This document shows positions 58,382 through 61,192 of a stretch of DNA of 61,192 nucleotides, piece by piece. The stretch's first letter is position 1. Each line of letters opens with the position of its first letter. The DNA is from JBFXAM01 sp050184295. Lineage in GTDB: Bacteria; Planctomycetota; Phycisphaerae; UBA1845; Fen-1342. The stretch is from assembly GCA_050184295.1 (NCBI GenBank), contig JBFXAM010000011.1, positions 1 to 61,192 on the forward strand. Direction: 5' to 3'. The notes below the pieces were generated by a model that saw only the letters and a list, made by a program, of their open reading frames with translations, was not told the origin of the DNA and did not search any database. The position numbers were made by a program, and so were the translations under genes.

Positions 58382-61192
58382 GTGTCCTCTGGTGTACACA
58401 CGAGCGCGACGGATCTGGCACAATTGGCGAACCATCAGGAATCCCGCGCACTCCTCCCAGGGCTCGTCCGACGCCTAGTCCACGCCACATCCGAGCTTGA
58501 ACGCGAATCGTTTCGCGCCGATGAGGGTAGCCAACTCCCGGGGTGGGACGGCATTGTGCACGCTCGTCGCGGAAACGCCTTCGTCCCTGACGGCATCTCG
58601 GTTTGGGAGGTCAGCACGGCCCAGCGTATTGCCACCAAGGCCGACAAGGATTTCAGGAAGCGCACGGCCGATCCGCTCACCGTCGCGCCCGCCGATGCGA
58701 CCTACGTCGCGCTCTCGCTCCGTCGCTGGCCCCGGAAAGAAACGTGGGCCGCAGAAAAGAAGCGGGGCGGGCCGTGGCGCGACGTCCGGGCGTACGATGC
58801 GGACGATCTTGCCCAGTGGCTAGAAACGGCGCCGGTCGTCCAATTCTGGGTCGACGAGATCCTCAACAAGCCGGCGAGTATTGGATTCAGCATCGACGCT
58901 GTCTGGAAGAGTTGGTCCCACGTGACATCCCCGCCCACGCTGCCGTCTCTTGTATTGGCCGGCCGGGATGTCGTCGCCGGGGAAATCGAGAGTCGCCTGT
59001 CGAAGCCGGCTTCACCGGTCATCGTACAGGCGGACTCTCGTGAGGAAGCTATTGCCGTGGTCGTCGCGACCCTTGTCAATCTGCCCGCGGACCGATACCT
59101 GAAGCTCGCCACACGCACCCTCGTCGTGCGCGAAGGAAACGCTTGGAATCACCTGCTTTCCACGACGACACAATTAATACTGATCAAGGACTTCCGCGAC
59201 GACGCCGCGCTCGGCACGGGTGCCGCACGCAGTCATGTCCTGGTTTACCCGCTTGGGCGCGCCGATCATCCGAGTAACGACGCTATTGGCGTTCCTCGCC
59301 TGGATCCGGTCGCAACCGTGTCCGCCCTCCAGAAGATGGGTTTGGACGAACAGCGCGCAAACTCGTTGGTGACCGCGACGCGCGGCGCCCTCCTCCCACT
59401 TCGGCGCCGGACCGGATCGTCTCCGGAAATCAGCCAACCGGCATGGTCGCGCCCGGAAAACGCCGTCTCGCTACTACCCGCACTGCTGGTCGGCCGCTGG
59501 TCGGAGCAAAACACCGCCGACCAGGCGGCGCTGTCCGATCTTGCCGGCGCGCCCTTCGACGAGGTGAAGAACCATGTCAACCGTTGGCGATGCGAGGACG
59601 ACTCCCCCGTCGACTGCGTTGGCTCCGCCTGGTACCTGCGTGCTCATGAGGATGCTTGGGCGCTGCTGGGTCGATTCCTCACGAGCCGGCACCTTCAAAG
59701 ATTCCGCCAGCTCGTCGTTCGCACATTCGCGTCACCGGCCCAAACACCCGAGGTTGGTGCGAGTGCGTCAGGCGAGTATCCGGAGCGCAGCGCGGCGCGG
59801 GAATCAACACTGCTGCGCACCGGCCTCGCAAACTCGCTCGCAATCATGGGGGCGTACGGTGACACGATCCGCCTGACGAGTGGTTCACTCACTGGCGTCG
59901 CAGAGGCGTGCGTACGAGATCTATTGCCGTCCGCGGATTTGCGAGGTTGGGACTTACTACCGTTGAGACAACTTGCCGAAGCGGCGCCCGATGCCTTTCT
60001 GGACGCGCTTAACCGTGCGTTGCGCGCCCAATCGCCGTCCATTCAGCAGCATTCGAGCGAGGGTGCCGTGTTCGCGTCGCACGTGTCATCCCCTATGGAA
60101 CTACTCTGGGCACTGGAACTGCTGGCATGGAATCCGGATTGCCTCGCTCGGGTGGCCGAAGCACTGACAGCCTTGGCGCGCCTCGACGCCGCCGACTCGT
60201 CCGACAGCCGACCCCTTGCCAGCCTGCGCGCGATTTTTCTTCCGTGGCATCCACAAACAGGCGCGACCCTCGAGCAGAGACTCTCAGTCATCGACGCCAT
60301 CCGCCGACAAGCCCGCGATGTCGCCTGGGCCCTCTTGATCCGCCTGCTCCCTGAGCCGGCTGGATTCACACATTCATCGGCGCAGCCGGGCCGACGATCG
60401 TGGGTGCCAGACGGCGATCGCGCAGTTCTCGCCAGTGAGTACCAGACAGCAATCGTCGAGATCGCTCATCGCGCCATCGACGATGCCGAGCGCGATGGCA
60501 ACCGTTGGGCTTCGCTTGTTGAGAAGTTGCGCTACCTTCCAGCGGCACAATGCGAAAGGGCGTTACACCGGCTTGACCAGATGGCCGCCAGTCGGTCGTT
60601 ACCACCACAGCACGTCCTCCCGATCCGAGACGCCCTTCGCGAGCTGATTTCACTCCAACGCTCCGCCCCCGACAACGCATGGTCCTTCCCCGCAGACGGG
60701 ATCGAGCGATTACTCGCCCTGTACGTCCGGTTCGAGCCTCCTGATCTGGTCGACCGCGTACGATGGCTCTTCGAGAAGAACCCGATGTTGCTGGAGGGTC
60801 ATCACTTCGATTTGGAAGAGGAGTGGATCATGCTGCAGCAGCAGCAAGACGGCGCCGTGCGCGCGATCGCCGAGTCCCACGATGTCAGTACCGTTGAGTT
60901 GCTCGTTGTGCAAGTTGCGCGTGCGGACCAACTCGGTCGCGCCGTTGCGCAGACAGGCGTCTACGATGAGCAGGAGGAACGACTTCTCGCGGCTGCGTTG
61001 GCGACGAGAAGCAGACCTTGGCGTGAGTTTCTAAGATGGTACAGTGTTGTTCGCCTACAGCAACGCGGCTACGCTTGGGCACGACGCGTTTGTTCGAATG
61101 ACGCCATTTGCGGTTCGAGCGCGCATCAATCATTCTTCTGCGAATGCCTTCCTCTGGGAGCAGACACCTGGGATTTCGTCGACTCACTGGCT
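58382..61192 (+). CDS. Large PD-(D/E)XK-like / STAND-like protein, possible defence factor (3' end missing)
   Basis: The frame is open from 58325 to the window end (937 codons shown, no stop). GTG 58382 is the only plausible start. Residues ~35-110 (PGWDGIVHARRGN, AFVPDGISVWEVST, TKADKDFRKRTADP, ATYVALSLRRWPRK) have the order Asp, then WExS/T and Lys of a PD-(D/E)XK-like domain, with the last catalytic Lys replaced or shifted. Residues ~165-330 look like a STAND/AAA module (VLAGRDVVAGEIESRL, GLDEQRANSLVTATRGALLP), but where a P-loop GxxGxGK is expected there is VIVQADSREEA. The remainder is helical. Base use is clearly less GC-rich than the neighbours. I cannot name the family. Confidence 0.6.
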   Translation, partial: MSSGVHTSATDLAQLANHQESRALLPGLVRRLVHATSELERESFRADEGSQLPGWDGIVHARRGNAFVPDGISVWEVSTAQRIATKADKDFRKRTADPLTVAPADATYVALSLRRWPRKETWAAEKKRGGPWRDVRAYDADDLAQWLETAPVVQFWVDEILNKPASIGFSIDAVWKSWSHVTSPPTLPSLVLAGRDVVAGEIESRLSKPASPVIVQADSREEAIAVVVATLVNLPADRYLKLATRTLVVREGNAWNHLLSTTTQLILIKDFRDDAALGTGAARSHVLVYPLGRADHPSNDAIGVPRLDPVATVSALQKMGLDEQRANSLVTATRGALLPLRRRTGSSPEISQPAWSRPENAVSLLPALLVGRWSEQNTADQAALSDLAGAPFDEVKNHVNRWRCEDDSPVDCVGSAWYLRAHEDAWALLGRFLTSRHLQRFRQLVVRTFASPAQTPEVGASASGEYPERSAARESTLLRTGLANSLAIMGAYGDTIRLTSGSLTGVAEACVRDLLPSADLRGWDLLPLRQLAEAAPDAFLDALNRALRAQSPSIQQHSSEGAVFASHVSSPMELLWALELLAWNPDCLARVAEALTALARLDAADSSDSRPLASLRAIFLPWHPQTGATLEQRLSVIDAIRRQARDVAWALLIRLLPEPAGFTHSSAQPGRRSWVPDGDRAVLASEYQTAIVEIAHRAIDDAERDGNRWASLVEKLRYLPAAQCERALHRLDQMAASRSLPPQHVLPIRDALRELISLQRSAPDNAWSFPADGIERLLALYVRFEPPDLVDRVRWLFEKNPMLLEGHHFDLEEEWIMLQQQQDGAVRAIAESHDVSTVELLVVQVARADQLGRAVAQTGVYDEQEERLLAAALATRSRPWREFLRWYSVVRLQQRGYAWARRVCSNDAICGSSAHQSFFCECLPLGADTWDFVDSLA

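Overview
The window is a GC-rich stretch (coding regions look close to 70% GC) of a chromosome that most resembles a Planctomycetota bacterium, probably of the Phycisphaerae type. This rests on protein content, not on a database search: large secreted proteins ending in an EF-hand/dockerin-like module with an NFDID(A/S)F motif, a PEP-CTERM protein, Cys-rich GACC repeats, an N/G/D-rich repeat lipoprotein, a protein with the FCGSCKLNVYNLS motif, an orphan nuoAB pair, and SD-led genes packed with ATGA/GTGA overlaps.

Layout. 1-1434: end of a zinc/manganese ABC importer operon (ATPase cut by the window edge, plus permease). 1735-4327: a secreted M43-like metalloprotease and a repeat lipoprotein. 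4774-13084: an envelope glycosylation block with a flippase-like LPG_synthase_TM protein, a DPM1-type GT2, two overlapping polytopic GT-C-like proteins that each carry a C-terminal NPCBM domain, and a convergent PMT_2-type GT-C. 13324-16911: two paralogous secreted proteins with different C-terminal sorting modules. 17329-22886: a minus-strand operon (membrane/TPR-like protein, ubiX, ubiA, another GT-C) joined by GTGA overlaps. 23046-24243: a JAMM-like protein and tRNA-Arg(CCG). 24679-29004: a Gly-rich beta-helix surface protein, aat, a small excisionase-type HTH regulator with a near-consensus promoter and paired operators, and a lipoprotein. 29269-30299: nuoAB. 30442-35926: a degenerate nuclease-like protein, two lipoproteins, anmK, a TerC family protein and a small membrane protein. 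36231-37652: a BtrH_N/DUF4872 protein. 38397-46717: three large secreted proteins. 46922-51490: HtrA protease, two small overlapping genes and a GlcD-type FAD oxidase. 51623-55188: an MBL-fold lipoprotein, a subtilisin-family protease and a separate propeptide-like gene. 55426-55816: a small frameshifted gene. 56298-57752: glycyl-tRNA synthetase. 58382 to the window end: a very large, lower-GC protein with a PD-(D/E)XK-like N-terminus and a STAND-like region lacking a visible P-loop, cut by the window end.

How the genes work together. The GT2 protein probably makes a polyprenyl-phosphate sugar, which the neighbouring GT-C proteins would use outside the membrane; the NPCBM domains could hold the acceptor glycan. 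UbiX makes prenylated FMN for a UbiD-type decarboxylase and UbiA prenylates an aromatic ring, so together they point to quinone (probably menaquinone) synthesis, which would feed the NADH dehydrogenase that nuoAB belong to. The secreted proteins share a few C-terminal modules (dockerin-like, PEP-CTERM, Cys-TM-basic), suggesting several parallel surface-sorting routes. The right end (hairpin cluster, extended -10 promoter, lower-GC giant gene) looks like the edge of an accessory, possibly antiviral, region.
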